Positions 33,907 through 45,438 of a stretch of DNA of 64,000 nt are shown one piece after another. This DNA is from Holacanthus passer (Eukaryota; Chordata; Actinopteri; Pomacanthidae): assembly GCA_025331565.1 (NCBI GenBank), contig JAFREQ010000042.1, forward strand, positions 3,200,001-3,264,000. Reading direction: 5' to 3'. The first letter of the stretch is position 1. The number at the start of each line of letters is the position of its first letter. The notes beneath the pieces were generated by a model. It saw only the letters and a program-made list of their open reading frames with translations, was not told the DNA's origin and did not search any database. Position numbers and translations under genes: made by a program.

Positions 33907-35360
33907 GTGTGCTGGGGCTGGGTCGTCTGTGTTCACCAAGACTCTATTAAACCAGGGTTCATCTCTTCAGATGTGGAGAAGAAGAGTTAAAGAAGTAATT
34001 TATCGTTGCATGAACAGGAGCCGCGGGTTGTTGTTGTTAGCTAAATGCTAAAAACGACCCTGCTAGCTAAAGCACGCTGCCTTCACGTGCTGTCGGAAAG
34101 TTCGACGAAAGTTTCTGTGGTGCGTTTAGGAACGACACAAAATAACGTTTGCAAAGTAGAATATTGTAAAATTTCATTTGATGTATGTTAGGCATCAATT
34201 TCCCACAACAAATATTTAGTTTAGAGCCAAACGTCTCGCTCATCGATCTATTTTATGATCAATTCATTGGTTTAAAAACTGAAAGAAAATAGTTTGAAGA
34301 ATGCACAAATATTATTTTACATATTCATTATTGGGTTATTGCGCTGTGATTTATCACTATTTTTGTGATATTTAATTGCCAAAGTACTTTATTAAATTCA
34401 ATTCCAATTTCTCAGGGTTTTTTTTTTTTTTTTACATAGGCCCTGATAGATGTGCATTAGTTAAACTTCAGGATTGATTGAGAAAACAATTAACAATTTC
34501 ATCTTGAATATATCTGTAGTTGCAGTTGTACTTTTCACACATCTTTGCACATATTGCTTCTTTTTACTAGTTCTCCCAATATAAGCTGAGACACACAAGC
34601 AGAACACTGACAAAAGCTGCCATACACATTTAAAGTTCTGCATATAATGATAGGAAAAGCCATCCCATGATTGGTTGTATGTATTGATTTTAAAATGATC
34701 TTTGACATTGCTGCTCCCCTCAACAGTTCACAAGGTATGAGCTGCTGTTTAAACATATAATGCAAAATAAATAATGGATTGTTCACCTCTAACTGCAAGT
34801 GTGCACAAAATGTTAATATGTTTACCATCAACTACAAAAGCATACAAAACACCACAGTGCACAGGGGTGAAAAACAGTTGTTTTAATGTTAAATCAGTTA
34901 CAAGTGCAACTTTGATCATGTCCCACTGTTTAACAGCCTCAAATTGCAAATGCAGTAACGTCAACAATTTCATTCACTCATTTTTTTTTTTTTTTTTAAG
35001 TCGTAGTTTTCTAGATCATGAGACCCAGCGTTATATTTTAGTTTGACCTTTTGATGTGGAGAAGAGTTCATTTCTAATTCACCTTCATTTCTAGGAAAAG
35101 AATGTATTAAGGTATTAATGGTGTATAATACAACACAAGTTGCAGCATGAACTAAACCTAAATAGGCAGTGATTCTGGGCTAATGGAGAGTCAAATGTGC
35201 AGCTCACTACTCACAGGCACAGTTCATAACTCATCACATGACAAACTACCTGTTTAAATTAAAACGGTTTAGGTTTACTACTCGTCAACATCTCCAAGAT
35301 GTCATGTGCTACAATCAAACATTGGACAGGAAAGTTGGTTAGTCCCCGCCTTTGTTAGTA

Positions 35361-35365
<5 letters not shown>

Positions 35366-35392
<27 letters not shown>
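35366..35392. repeat. A27 homopolymer
   Basis: Uninterrupted adenine run in the elob 3' flank. Confidence 0.9.
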
Positions 35393-35394
<2 letters not shown>

Positions 35395-35611
35395 ACTTTT
35401 AATTTGTTTTTGATTGCTGCTATGCCTGTCAGTCATTTGATTTTCACCACCAGGTCCACACCAGCGGTACATGTGTTGTAGATGCCCACGACTGAGTGCA
35501 TTCAGTCTCAGTAACTTCTGTGAGCAGCTACAGTATGAAAACTACAACTACTGATAAGTACCAAGAAATGTTCATCTTAATGCCAGATCTTCTGCAAACA
35601 AGTGAATCCAT

Positions 35612-35617
35612 TTTATT
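35612..35617 (-). terminator. Candidate polyadenylation signal of elob
   Basis: AATAAA on the minus strand (TTTATT forward), about 600 bases beyond the elob stop codon. Confidence 0.4.
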
Positions 35618-36209
35618 TCAGATTCATATTGTTCAAAAGTTTTTCAAATACAGATAGTAACTTAGAAATTCACAAACTCCTACCTATTGTCGCAACACAT
35701 ATCCAGGCCAAAGACCAAAAACATGTTAAATCCTAGTAATAGTTTAATAAAGAAACACACAAACATAAAAGCCTAAAAATGTCACACCTTATCAACTCCC
35801 ACGTTTAAGCCAGCAAAATAAAAAACACAAGGAAGGCAGCAATAACCTTACCCCAAATAAAGACTAGAATTAATTAAATACGAGGTACATTTCTTTATGT
35901 TCAGCCTTTACCAATCCCATGGATGACTGACAGTGTCGTGACAAGTCCGTCAGGTATCTCTGAAGGGTCTTGTGTGAAATTATCAATTTATCTAGCATGC
36001 GTTCACTGATTTCAGGACAAATGAACCACTTTGAAGCACCCGCCCTCAAATTTACAACAAGGGGAATCCGTGTTTGTAATTGTTTATGCTCAGCTGAAGA
36101 TCTGTTGTCGGCAAGGTAAAACTCACCCGCTGAGGCAACACTTCCCAAAATTCAACCCCTCCCTCCCTCCGGCCCCCTGCGCGTCCCTCTCGCTTCCCTG
36201 CCCCCTCCC

Positions 36210-39154
36210 TCACTGTACAGCCTGCTCGTTGGCTGTGCTGCCCGAGTCCTGGGGCTTCATGACGTCAGGGAGCTCTGGGGGAGTGGAGAAAGACTCGATC
36301 CTCAGCTGCTCAAATGAATCATCTGAGAGAACGACAGAGAGAGTTTACAACAGTGAAAACAGAGACAGAGTGAAGATACATGACACAAAGTAAATCAGAT
36401 CAGAGCAGAAAATTAGAGCTACTAAAGATCCAAACCACCTGCTCAGCTCAGACTGAGCTAAGCGTGGCTTGAAATAAAACAAATGAGTGAATGGTAACAC
36501 AACTGGAACACTAACTGTCTAATGTGAGGTTGAATAAAGGGTGAACTACTCACCACTCAGACGGAAAGCTAATCCCACCGTGGCTGGGGCCTGAGGTCGG
36601 GCTGTTTGATTTGTGAAGCCACAATTTCCAAGAGTTTGACCATCGTTAAGCATCACATCATCCTGGAGAAGAAAAATTTAAAAAGATAAAAGTAGTGTAG
36701 AGCACATCATCAGCCTTTTCAGACATTGTGTTCATGGTGTTCAAAGAATGAGCACCCATCTTTTTCACACCATGATCTCTGTTATAAAGACTACTTGTGT
36801 TCATTTGTTTGTATTCAGTGTCAGCTAAGCTTTAAGCTGAAGAATCATGCAACTGTTAGAGTGAGCTTCACATTTAGCTTTTTAACACTCTGCTATGGGT
36901 GGGTGTTATGGATTGAGTCCTCTATCACAGTATATATGATTTTATGTTGCAATATCAATATCCGTATTATAATAAACTTTCTGGAACATCAATTGAGAAA
37001 TGTGTTATTGGATAAAGAAATAATCAGAATTATTATGATTATGTATTTTTAATGAATTTAGTGAACCTAACAAATCAACATACTTCATCACATTGAGGAA
37101 AAAAATATTTAAATCCATTACTACCATACACAGTCTGGCTCATTGATTTGTATCATTGCACACATAGATCTAATACAACTAGATATTAAAAAGATGACCA
37201 ACTCATGAACAGTGTTTGTACTGCAGCTAAGGATTATTTTCATCATCAATAAATAAACTACCCAACATTGCTCAGGTGGGTATGAGCAACAATACCAACA
37301 AACCAAGAAGCTGTTAGCTATATGTACATGGCCCACTAACTTGTTATTACACTATTAGGACAGTTTACAGACTCACACAAGGGAAAGAGCAAAGTTTCAC
37401 TGATGGATCCAAATTTTTACTGTTAAACTGTCATGGAAATGTATAAATAACTGCACATTTACACATTCCCAAACAACTTGATAACTGACTGATTTTTTTA
37501 TCCAAAAGATGTTCTATGTGCAATTTACCTTATAAAGTCTCTGATCCTCAGGTGGCCTCTTTAAAATGCCTTCAACAATGCGCTTCAGTTCATAGACTGT
37601 GGTAGACTCTTTGGCATCTGTGAAGATGGTCGTCTTGTGACGTCGAATCATTAGAAACACATCCTGAAGCGAGATCCAGTGAAAGGGGAAAGAGTGGAAA
37701 TGAGACACTGATGACTCAAGAATATTCACATCAGAAAAACGTCATTGTTGACCTTGTAAATCCTGTTTACTCAAGCTGTAAACCTCTGCAGGCACATTTC
37801 ACTCTGAAACAACTCATTCATATTGTAGAGTTTTAATCAGATTCTTCCAAAGCTAGAAAAACAACCAAGACTTGAGTAAGATGTGATGTGTCTATAATGA
37901 CATCTCTTGATCCCGTTCAAACCCATAATCCCCACTAAGGAATAAAGCTCTTTTTGGTGTAAAGACAAATAATTCATAGCCATCCATCAGTGGTCATCTC
38001 TACAGTAAAAGCTCCAGAGTAAATATTAATAAATTGAAGCAAAAGCATAGGCGTAATGTTCAAAATATTGTGGGTGGCTTTTCATCAAAACACCTACTTA
38101 CCACTGAGCCACCACACAAACAGATGACAAGCAAAGTCCTGACACAAAGTCCTTGACAAATTTGTTTAATGCAGTCTGAATATCTCATGATAAGTCAGAC
38201 AAACATTATGAGCGATGTAAAGTCAACTCAGCCTCTGAGGCATTAAGTCCCGTTGTACAAAGATCCATTATCGATGTAGATAAAGTCTCAAAGCAAACAT
38301 ACAGTGATAATTTCATCTGGCAAAAGTTAAACTTAAACTGTCTGTACTGGCTCAGGTTGTAACTCTCCAGGGTAAAGTTGTGTGGTAGCAGTTAGAGGTG
38401 GTGAAGCTGGCAGTGACACTAGTTTGTCTAGATGAGGTAAGTCGGGTTAAATCGAAACCCAGCTCTTCCTCATAATGACACAAATCTCCACATCGAGGTG
38501 TTGATAACCCACAGTGCGGCAGCTCCTAGCTAGCGTCATGACGAGCTAGCTTAGCTTAGCTGTGGCTACTAACGTCAAAGTAATTGTTCAACCAACTGTT
38601 AGCTGCAGTAGCTTCCCTAATAGACTGGGTATGGAAATTATTGACCCCCAAGCTACCACTTAGTAAACACACTCACTGACTAGTTTTAAAAAGCTAAAAT
38701 TGACTAGTAACATCCACGTTTTTAATCTGAGTTGTTGACAGATTCTAACGTTAGCCGAGCTACAGCAGCTACTGACAACTTTAGCTAGTTAGCTTCTTCA
38801 CGGCCATTTGATCAAAAGCAAACTTTGTTGCTCGAGCTGTCACTTTTCCAAAACAACGTTATTTTCTACGCTCTTTAGTCTGAACACTTCTCCGCAAACG
38901 TTGCCCTCGACCTGAACACTATAACCAAAGGTCCAGCTGATGTGTTGACGTTACCCAGCGCAGGGAAGCTAACCAGCTAACAGCTAGTGTTAGCTAAACA
39001 AAGACATTGATCGCTTTTTGTGTCCGGCTTGGTTCGGCTGCTGACAGCTTACATTTTAACGCCGAGAGAAGGAGTTGTTGACTAACTAAAGTTAGGTTTA
39101 GGTCGTCAGCAGGCCTTTACATTTTCAGCTCTATCTGCTTTCCTCACTCACCAT
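36210..39154 (-). CDS. elob: Elongin-B
   Basis: Four coding exons: 39152-39154 (only the ATG), 37529-37663, 36554-36662 and 36210-36322. They give 119 residues against 118 in human. Residues 1-46 are the start of a ubiquitin-like fold (DVFLMIRRHKTTIFTDAK, then VEGILKRPPEDQRLYK). The middle is near-invariant (GFTNQTARPQAPATVGLAFR), and the tail is the conserved PPELPDVMKPQDSG segment ending in ANEQAVQ. Elongin-B pairs with elongin-C. It is the adaptor of VHL-box and SOCS-box cullin ubiquitin ligases and part of the SIII elongation factor. Intron 1 (about 1.5 kb) follows the ATG directly: the start codon is completed at the donor ATG|GTGAG. In human the gene is on 16p. Confidence 0.97.
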
Positions 39155-40739
39155 TTCTTGCGGTTGGTTGCACACAGGAAAAAAACGCCTCCACCGCACA
39201 GCGACAACTGAGATCAGACAGCCTGCAATTCCAATAACAACCTGCAGGTGGCGGCACCAAACTTTCTTCTTCTGCTTCTTTTAATGGGCGAATTCCAACC
39301 GGGCGGAGATCTGGCGCCACCAACAGGAGTGTTAAAGAATTATCAATCTTGTCTTGTAAATAGATGAAGACATGATTCAAAACAGAATTTCCAGAACTGT
39401 TTGCTGAGTTTTAAGATCCATGTGTTTAATCCCTTTATGTTCCTGTATTCAGTTTAGTATGTAAGACTAATTCTAACTAATCACGCTTCTTCTCTCTTCT
39501 TCCATTATTTCTTGCCTTTCCCAAATGATCTTCCTACTCCCACTATGTTTGAATATAAAATTCACTAATTGTGTTACAAAATCTCACAGTTCTAAGTTGC
39601 AGCACAATCCAACAAACAATATTCACTATCATTACTATTATTAGCATCAATATTATTATTAATAATAATATTATTTTTGTATAAGTATTTTGGTTCTTCA
39701 TGGAGCTTCATTTCTCCCTCTGGACCCAGCAGCAGTCCAGTCCAAAGCCCTTTAAAACACACTGAACAGCTCCATCATGTCTCCCCAGACAGTGAAAAAC
39801 AAACAGGTGTTTTTCGCTGTCTGATTCTTCTTTGTGGGAGGACTCATTTCCTCCTCTCAGCCTGATAGCAGCTGTCACCGCAGTGAGTGGGACAGCTGAA
39901 CTGACAACAGCTGAGACACACAAATCAAGCCAGGTGTCACAAGCTGTATAAGATCAGCGTTTGTTTTTGTCTGTTATGACATTGTGACTTGGTTGGTTGG
40001 TCAGCAGCTACAAAAATGTGATACAGAAAAAGGAAGAAGCACATAAAACCTGTCACCAATACATACACACATTTTTTAGTTGTTTTTAAATCGTTACTCA
40101 AACTGTCAATTTAGAAGATGCATTGTAAGAAACTTGACACAGGCTCTTGTTGCATATGCTGTTTACCATTTTCATGTGGTTTACAATAACCATGTCATCT
40201 GTAAACAGAGGATCCAACTTGTCTTGAAATTGCCCACACTGATTACACAGGAGTACTGAGTCTCACTTTGTATGTTGCATGTGTAATCAATAATATTTAT
40301 TACATGTTTTACATTTTATAGACACAAAAAAAACAATCAGGCACATCAACCTCAAATTTGCCAACTCATATGCTTGCACTGTTTGGACTACAGCTGACTT
40401 AGAATTGCTTAAGGGAACCCAATTTGGGGCATTTGAAACAGAAGGAAAACTTACAAAATACAAATAAATTCAAGTCTGTCATGATATTTACTTCCCTTCT
40501 GACACCAAACTGAACGCTCGGCAATTATGCTACATTTTTTAAAGACAACAGTACATTTTAACAACTGAAATAAAATATTACATCAAACAACATATGATAC
40601 AAGACTGAAATGATCTTCTACAGAGCTGGTGGACAAACAAAGTAAAAATGGGTAAAACTGAAAATATAATTTGGATTGAACAGGTTGAAAATGACATTGA
40701 GTCCTTGGTAGAGTGCAATACACTGTAGAAATCTGCAGT
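39155..40739. other. elob promoter side and 3' flank of the THAP-integrase gene
   Basis: The elob 5' end and promoter lie at roughly 39155-39400, with no clear TATA box. The rest is AT-rich, including ATT/AAT simple sequence near 39630-39675, with no supported exon. Confidence 0.4.
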
Positions 40740-40928
40740 TTAATCTGCCATGGCTGTCCAGTCAACAATGTCCTCATCCTGGTCAAACTCAGGGTTAACA
40801 TGTTCCCACTGTGGCCATGAAGTACAGTGGAATTCCTTGATAAAGTCAAATCGCTTTCATGATAAAACATACTCTCTCCATGGTTTGTCAATAAAACTGA
40901 GCCCAGTTTGATTTCCACATCAACTGAC
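40740..40928 (-). pseudogene. Candidate 3'-terminal exon of the THAP-integrase gene with an apparent frame break
   Basis: From the acceptor above 40928 one frame reads protein-like sequence (DVEIKLGSVLLTNHGE). Near 40845-40855 a different frame takes over with an acidic tail (WEHVNPEFDQDEDIVDW), ending in a stop at 40740-40742. Entered in phase 0 from exon 41290-41455, the exon would stop after two codons. The tail is described but not joined here. Confidence 0.35.
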
Positions 40929-43900
40929 CTGAAAAATAAAAAAGTGAAAAAGTTGAAAGTTGTACATTACTGTTATGTGACCTGTTTGTAAAAATATGTA
41001 ATATTCTCAAACTCCAAATTCACCCACTTTCTCTTTCTGGAAAACACCTTGTGAAAATGCAAAGCTATTCCACAAATTCCATGACCCCAAAAAAATGACA
41101 CAAAAAACAGTATACTCAACTCACCAAATGAATTTTAAATCTCTATCTGACCACGAAAGCGCTCTCTCGGATCTTGGAATAAGCAAACTGTGGAACACAG
41201 AGGCAACAACACGAGCCATTTTACAATATATACATGTATATATACATATACAATATATGAAGATTCAGATGTTCACAACCTACACTTACATTCAGTCCTC
41301 TGGGGGACTGGATAGGTTCCAGCCCCTTACAGCAGAGCATCGAAAAGGGCCTTTCCTTAGTCTTTGAATGCTCTTTGAAACACAGACTGAAAACCCTGGC
41401 AGGCAGGTAGACATCCCAGTCAGCTGCATGCTCCTCTATTAGATCACTTACCATCCTGTTGGGGAGCAAAAATTACAAAAGTTGAAACATTAACATGTGA
41501 TGAGATAAAAGGAAAAATTGTGCACTGAGAGGAGCTAGAATACCAGTCCCATAAATACTCTGGCTAACTGGTGTCAAATTGGAGCTGGGAGATGCATCAA
41601 TTCAATACCCGTATAGTGGTATGAGCGTTGATATTCTCTGGGATTCTGACAAGTGTAATTGTGATATACTGTAGCTTAAATGTGTCATTTCCTGACCTTG
41701 AAGGCTGCATTACAGTTATGTCTCCATGTGGGCCATAATGTCCACACATCTAACAAGGTCGTCTACAGGCACGAGATGGAGAGTGCTGATCATCTCAAAG
41801 TGCACATTTTCCACAGTATAATGTGACAGCAAAATATAGTATAAATTTTGAAAATAACTATAAAAACAACCTGTCATGTAAGTACAAACCTGTCAATCAG
41901 CTGCTGGGTGATCAAATCCACGGTGCCTGTCTGCTGATGATAGACGACAAGAGCGATGGTGACCTTCAGCTGATCTTTCAGTTCTCTGTTGATCTGGCAT
42001 GGGAATACATTCACACAGTATATCTATGTGAGACACTGGCTGATTATAACAGAAGATTACACCAATACTTTAATATAAAACAGAATGTGCACTGTGTAAG
42101 GAACTAAAGTCCCACACCACTCCCTGCTAGTATCTGTCTGTCTCTCTGAAATTTGTTGCAGGGTTTTCTGCTGTAAGCCACATGGATGTCTCCTATTGTA
42201 CTGTATATTCAAAACATGGTTATTTTAACCAGGATAAAATGACAACTATTTTGTTAGCATTCAAGAATAACAACAAATCTTGCTGCATTCACATCATATT
42301 GGATAGATAATAGAGATGGGAAAGAGGCATCTTTGTTTGTTTGGTTTTCAGGAATATGGGATATGTCAGATTATAAATTGATTATAAATTGCTCCATAAC
42401 AATGTGAGCAGTTCAATCAGCAACACACTCACTTTGTGCACTATGTCATGAGGCAGTCTGGAGAGGATTCTGAGGGGATATCCGAAATGGGCAATGATGT
42501 CCACGATGTGCTTTGAGACGTGTGAAGGGAGGCACGACTGCATAGGCACAGCTTCCACCCACTTGGAGAAGTAGTCTGTCACAGTCAAAATGTACTTGTG
42601 TCCGTTCAGTGTTTGGGGCAGCGGTCCTCTGATATCCAGACCGAGCCACTGCCATGGTTCTTTCACCTGCCATCACAACATTACATCATTCAGCCATTCA
42701 ATGTGACTTCAATAATAATCCCAATCACTTTAGTTTGTACTTAATGTAAGTCTGTTGCATTCAGCTAATCATGTTGGAATTTACCTCTATCACCTTTTCT
42801 GGATCTTCACATTCTGTCTGTGAAAATGGCAGAAGAGCAATTGATTAACATACTTCACAATATAAAAGAGAGTATGAAAGATAAAATATTGTTTAAAAAC
42901 ATGATGACTACTTACACTCACATTATCATCTGGAGCCCACTGAATATCCTGTTAGTGCAGAGAAAAAGTTCACATAGACAAACATAAAATAAATGTAAGT
43001 TATATGGAAATACAAAATAGCAGTATTTGATAATAAACTGCAATACTGAAAGTAAACATGATTAGCAATTATACTATACTATATATAATCTATAATACCA
43101 CTCACCTGTGGTACACAGTAATCTCCATGGAAGAAATGTGGAAATGACTCAATCTTCATCAGCCCTTCATCTACGATAATCCTCCATTTGTCAGACTTTT
43201 TGTCTCTGAACATAAAACCAAAAAGCGTTTAAGGTAAAAAAAAAAAAACATTGTGGCATTTTTGCTTTATATGTGTTGATATAGTATTACTGTTGATTTA
43301 GTTTCACTTTGGCTTGTTTTAGCTGGAAAAAATATTAATGACATAATGGTAGTCAAGCAAATATAAAATAAAAACAGTGGTGGGTTAAAACTGTGCCAAA
43401 CTTTCCTATTGGTTTATGGTAACATACCCAGCAGCCTCTTCTGCCTGGCTGAGCTCTTTATCTTGGACGTTTCGCTTCGCTGTGGCAGGAGTGGTTGTTG
43501 GAGACTGAGCAGGACTCATCTGTGCGGCTTTAACACCAGGTGGCTGAGTTCAAAATACAGGGAAACAACACGTACTGTTCAGAAGTTTGTATTGATTGTT
43601 GTTGTAAGCAATTAGTGTGACTAAAGTGAAGTCATACTAACTGCGACAGTGAAATGTCAGTATAATGTGCTCTCACCTTGTGTCTCTTACTTCTTGGGTT
43701 GATGGAAGTCTACATCATGGGGACAGTGACAGAAATTCCATATGAGATCTTTATGTTAGAGAATTATCAAAAATATTAAGAGATTTTTTAAATGAAGCCA
43801 CTGGGCTTTTAAAGGGGTTACTGTCTTATTCTGAAACTACTTTTTCCACTAAATGGTGCAGCTGAGGCTGAATAACTACTGTATATACAAACCTTTCTTT

Positions 43901-44710
43901 TCTGTGTGTTGTCAGATGGGGAAAATATAGTGGGAACTGCATCTTCTCGAAGTTTCACACATTTGCCTGTTCTGTCAATGTGCTGTTCCTCAAAATGATT
44001 GATGCAGAGCACAGAGAAGCGAGACGGGGTCCAGTCTTTCCACTTCATGTTGATGAGCCATTTCTTGAGTTTTCGGGGATTGTACAGGGGAAACCTGAAG
44101 CAGAAACACCACTCATTAGAACAGTCTTAACACTGATGTGTGCAATTACTGCCTGTGTGAAGGAAACAACAATAAACTCCATTTCAACGTCAGTAAAATG
44201 CTGTTGTATTTGATAAATATTGCAATGATAATGCACAAGGAAGCTGTTAATTTCATTATTTAATACTGACAACATGTTTGCCTCCAACGAACAAATATTT
44301 TCACAATTAAATGATTGATAGTTTACTCTATAAAAAAGCAAATTAAGAAGTTGAGAGAATTTTAGTATTTTGGCTTTTAAAATTAAATATAATAATTAAT
44401 CGATTAATTTTCTGATCGACGACCTGTTTCAGCTCAAACGAATTAAATTAGGTTGATTATCTCTTAAAGATGGATCATCTAATATCTTTTCTTCAATTCG
44501 CAGTGATTTAAAACTTTGAGATCTGGATAAACAGCAAAAACCAAGAAGTGGCTAAAGTGATTCATGATGTTTATGTTAGCTAGCTTGACTATTCACAAAT
44601 CTCCCGGCTAGTCCCTGTTTTCTAGTGACAAATGTCAGTACTCACTTAAAAAACTTCACATCTGAATCGCTGGAGTTTTCGCAGTTGTAGGCACATTTAT
44701 ATCTTCCCAT
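40742..44710 (-). CDS. THAP zinc-finger protein with a Gypsy/GIN-type integrase core
   Basis: Ten exons read in one frame: 44646-44710, 43893-44094, 43677-43709, 43428-43543, 43106-43205, 42916-42948, 42785-42817, 42433-42666, 41890-41993 and 41290-41455 (362 codons). Residues 1-85 are a complete THAP domain: Cys6, Cys10, Cys52 and His55 (C2CH), with AVPTIF at 74-79. After a Lys/Thr/Pro-rich linker, residues 195-350 are an integrase core (rve) of the Gypsy/GIN1 type: WQWLGLDIRGPLP, TVTDYFSKWVEAVP, YHQQTGTVD and DWDVYLPA. The first catalytic Asp is present (Asp205). The second position is Arg264 and the third is Asp298, so strand-transfer activity is unlikely. The N-terminal HHCC zinc module of integrases is absent and THAP takes its place. 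The 3' end (41125-41187 and 40742-40928) looks coding but not in the same frame. A nuclear DNA-binding role is inferred. No name recognised; GIN1/GIN2/KRBA2-type host genes are the nearest relatives. Confidence 0.8.
41125..41187 (-). pseudogene. Candidate downstream exon of the THAP-integrase gene, out of frame
   Basis: 63 bases between a good acceptor (TGTGTTCCACAG) and a strong donor (GTGAGTTG). It is open only when entered in phase 2, while the preceding exon ends in phase 0; in that frame it meets a TAG. In its open frame it leads correctly into 40928. Could be a true exon reached by another splice, a decayed exon or a chance match. Confidence 0.35.
44330..44450 (+). repeat. Degenerate copy of a percomorph dispersed repeat (3' part)
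   Basis: In intron 1 of the THAP-integrase gene. TTTGGCTTTTAAAATTAAAT followed by ATTAATCGATTAATTTTCTG and GATCGAC resembles the terminal part of an interspersed repeat I recognise from percomorph genomes. The family name is not known to me. Confidence 0.4.
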
Positions 44711-45438
44711 TTAGTTCACAATTTCGTTCAACTTGCGACAAAACAAAGTGATTTTGTTTGCTGGAGTTGATTGAGCCGCCCGTCAAATTAGCAACAATAC
44801 AACTCGAACATCCGGTCAGAACTTTCAAAATAATAACCTCACATGTTGTAAACTTTGGGAGAAACAACCTACAGCAGAAATCTTAGAATAAAAATAAAGT
44901 ATTCGGCAGTAATTAGAAGTATATATATCTGCTTGTCTTGTATCAAACCCTGTAGATGTAAATTTTCAATGGAAATCTTTCATTATATCCACTGACTGAA
45001 TATCTATTTTCCGCTTTTACTCTATAAAATCTTTCTAACTTGACGCAACTTTTTTAAAAAACGGATGTTTGTCTTCTTCTTCATGGCGTCTTGATTGTAC
45101 ATGAATGACCTACAACGACCCCTTATGGATAAAAGAAAGAAAGTGAGTCAATCGTATTTTATTTGTATGACACAAAAAATCCATGTCTTTTACAGTTCAT
45201 CGCAAAAAAAAAAAAAAAAAAAAAAAGAAAATCAGATCAAATTCTCCCTGAACCTCCCACTTAGAATTTTAATATACCTGTAAAAATAAAAATATTTCCA
45301 TACAAATATAAAACATTTACAATATACTTGTATCAAAATAACTGATTTGAACATAGAAGTAATTAATTTTAACTGTTTACAATGATTACAATGAAAAATG
45401 TGATTTTAACAATGCAAAATGGCTGCAGGTCTCACAGC
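44711..45438. other. Promoter side of the THAP-integrase gene and rusf1 3' flank
   Basis: No supported exon. Includes an A23 run at 45204-45226 and a minus-strand AATAAA (TTTATT at 45158-45163) that may end rusf1. Confidence 0.4.
45204..45226. repeat. A23 homopolymer
   Basis: Uninterrupted adenine run in the rusf1 3' flank. Confidence 0.9.

Larger units (their letters stand above)
33907..36209. other. Spacer with the elob 3' flank
   Basis: No supported coding exon. Holds the 5' flank of the transposase-like gene, T/A homopolymers (34419-34432, 34980-34998 and A27 at 35366-35392) and the elob 3' untranslated region. Confidence 0.5.

Noticed and set aside
33907..33939. Eleven extra N-terminal codons on the transposase-like gene
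   Set aside because: That frame begins with TTG; the first ATG is at 33906.
29500..34100. Terminal inverted repeats bounding the Myb/Harbinger pair
   Set aside because: Looked for but not seen; an alignment tool could still find diverged ends.
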